A stretch of DNA of 5,417 nucleotides from DYTO01 sp040757795 (lineage in GTDB: Archaea > Hadarchaeota > Hadarchaeia > Hadarchaeales > Hadarchaeaceae): the NCBI GenBank assembly GCA_040757795.1, contig JBFLWG010000061.1, positions 1 to 5,417 of the forward strand. Direction: 5' to 3'. The notes beneath the pieces were generated by a model, which was not told the origin of the DNA, ran no database searches, and was given only the letters and a program-made list of their open reading frames with translations. The position numbers and the translations under genes are program-made. Of the stretch, positions 4,900-5,417 are shown in pieces. The first letter of the stretch is position 1. Each line of letters begins with the position of its first letter.

Positions 4900-5416
4900 T
4901 CTTCTCACCCTCAACTTCCTGCGCCGCAGGTGCCGCTGGCGCTTCCGGGGCAACCGCGACCAGACATTCTATCTTAGGCTCCTCCTCGACAGTAACCAAG
5001 TAGCTCGGGACCTTGACCTTCCTGCCCCCGATTTTCACCTTTCCGTGAAGCACCATCTGCCTCGCCTGCCTAGGGGTCTTGGCCATCCCCTTCCTGTGAA
5101 CCAATATCTGCAGGTACCTCCCGAGCAGCTTGTCCACAGTCAGGCCGAGAACATCGTCGAGAGTGGCGTTGTCCCCCACGAGGCCCAGCTTTTGCAGCCT
5201 CTTGAGCATCTGTCTCGTCTCGAGCCTGGCCTGGGGCCCTGAAGCCGTGAGCAGCCTCCTCGCCTGCCGCCTTAAGTTCCTCAAAATAGTTTGGGTTTTC
5301 CATATCTCCCTCTTCCTCCTCAGGCCGAACTCCCTGAGCAGCTTGTCCTCCGAGTCCATCCGCTCCCTCTGCCAGGGGTGGGACGGCTTTTGGTACTTCT
5401 GCCTCTGCCTCTTCAT
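4892..5416 (-). CDS. rps4: 30S ribosomal protein S4 (uS4); 5' end at or beyond the window edge
   Basis: This protein is archaeal uS4, a primary 16S rRNA binder that starts assembly of the 30S body. The N-terminal domain shows KRQRQKYQKPSHPWQRERM (2-20) and REIWKTQTILRNLRRQARRLL (about 36-56). The S4 RNA-binding domain runs from about residue 97 to 160, including GRYLQILVHRKGMAKTPRQA and LHGKVKIGGRKVKVPSYLV. An Ala/Pro/Glu-rich tail (from about 156) ends VEGEKNA. ATG 5416 is one base from the edge. Archaeal uS4 usually has MGDP before the first basic residues, so this Met may be internal and the true start may lie just outside. The 3' end contains the rps11 ribosome-binding site and start. Confidence 0.95.
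   Translation of the reverse strand: MKRQRQKYQKPSHPWQRERMDSEDKLLREFGLRRKREIWKTQTILRNLRRQARRLLTASGPQARLETRQMLKRLQKLGLVGDNATLDDVLGLTVDKLLGRYLQILVHRKGMAKTPRQARQMVLHGKVKIGGRKVKVPSYLVTVEEEPKIECLVAVAPEAPAAPAAQEVEGEKNA
4905..4912 (-). promoter_or_regulatory. Shine-Dalgarno site of rps11, within the rps4 end
   Basis: The minus strand reads GAGGGTGA ending 5 nt before ATG 4899. It matches the archaeal 16S 3' end complement (GGTGA core) and fixes the rps11 start. The same bases encode Val-Glu-Gly-Glu near the rps4 C-terminus. Confidence 0.75.
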
Positions 5417-5417
5417 T

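Noticed and set aside
4900..4953. TTG start giving uS11 an 18-residue basic N-terminal extension
   Set aside because: The extension lies entirely within rps4, uS11 in archaea begins at the ATG 4899 position, and a GGTGA site serves that ATG.
4355..4977. Plus-strand open frames opposite rpoD, rps11 and rps4
   Set aside because: They overlap unambiguous conserved genes on the minus strand and show no recognisable motif.

Overview
The window is archaeal chromosomal DNA. The strongest evidence is the gene order rps4 - rps11 - rpoD (small-subunit proteins uS4 and uS11 with RNA polymerase subunit D), the RpoD form with two ferredoxin-type cysteine motifs, archaeal-style GGTGA/GGTGG ribosome-binding sites, TATA-like boxes about 26 nt from predicted transcript starts, and several apparently leaderless genes. 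GC content is moderate to high in the genes and drops in promoters. I cannot place it below domain level.

Layout, left to right. (1) 1-903, minus: Sua5-type threonylcarbamoyl-AMP synthase, cut by the left edge. (2) 904-978: short divergent promoter region with an 18-bp imperfect palindrome. (3) 979-1866, plus: a MinD/ParA-type P-loop ATPase with a possible amphipathic C-terminal helix. (4) 1875-2363, minus: a hemerythrin-like protein, convergent with the ATPase and only 8 bp from it, with its own TATA box. (5) 2440-2921, minus: a ribbon-helix-helix antitoxin followed by a RelE/ParE-family toxin, overlapping in ATGA, driven by a TATA box inside an inverted repeat. (6) 2980-3067, minus: tRNA-Leu(GAG), CCA encoded, with its own promoter. 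(7) 3137-3709, minus: an unrecognised 190-residue helical protein whose TTG start overlaps the rpoD stop. (8) 3706-4494 rpoD, 4510-4899 rps11 and 4892-5416 rps4, all minus.

From the right edge, rps4, rps11, rpoD and the unknown gene read as one tightly packed minus-strand transcription unit (8-bp overlap, 15-nt gap, 4-bp overlap), apparently closed by a T-tract/hairpin at 3105-3130. The tRNA, toxin-antitoxin pair and hemerythrin gene follow on the same strand, each with a recognisable promoter. Only the ATPase is on the plus strand. In many archaea the large-subunit gene rpl18e follows rpoD; here that position holds the unknown gene, the tRNA and the toxin-antitoxin pair. The most interesting item is the unknown gene translationally coupled to rpoD. 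I see no CRISPR array, insertion sequence or obvious new multi-gene system.
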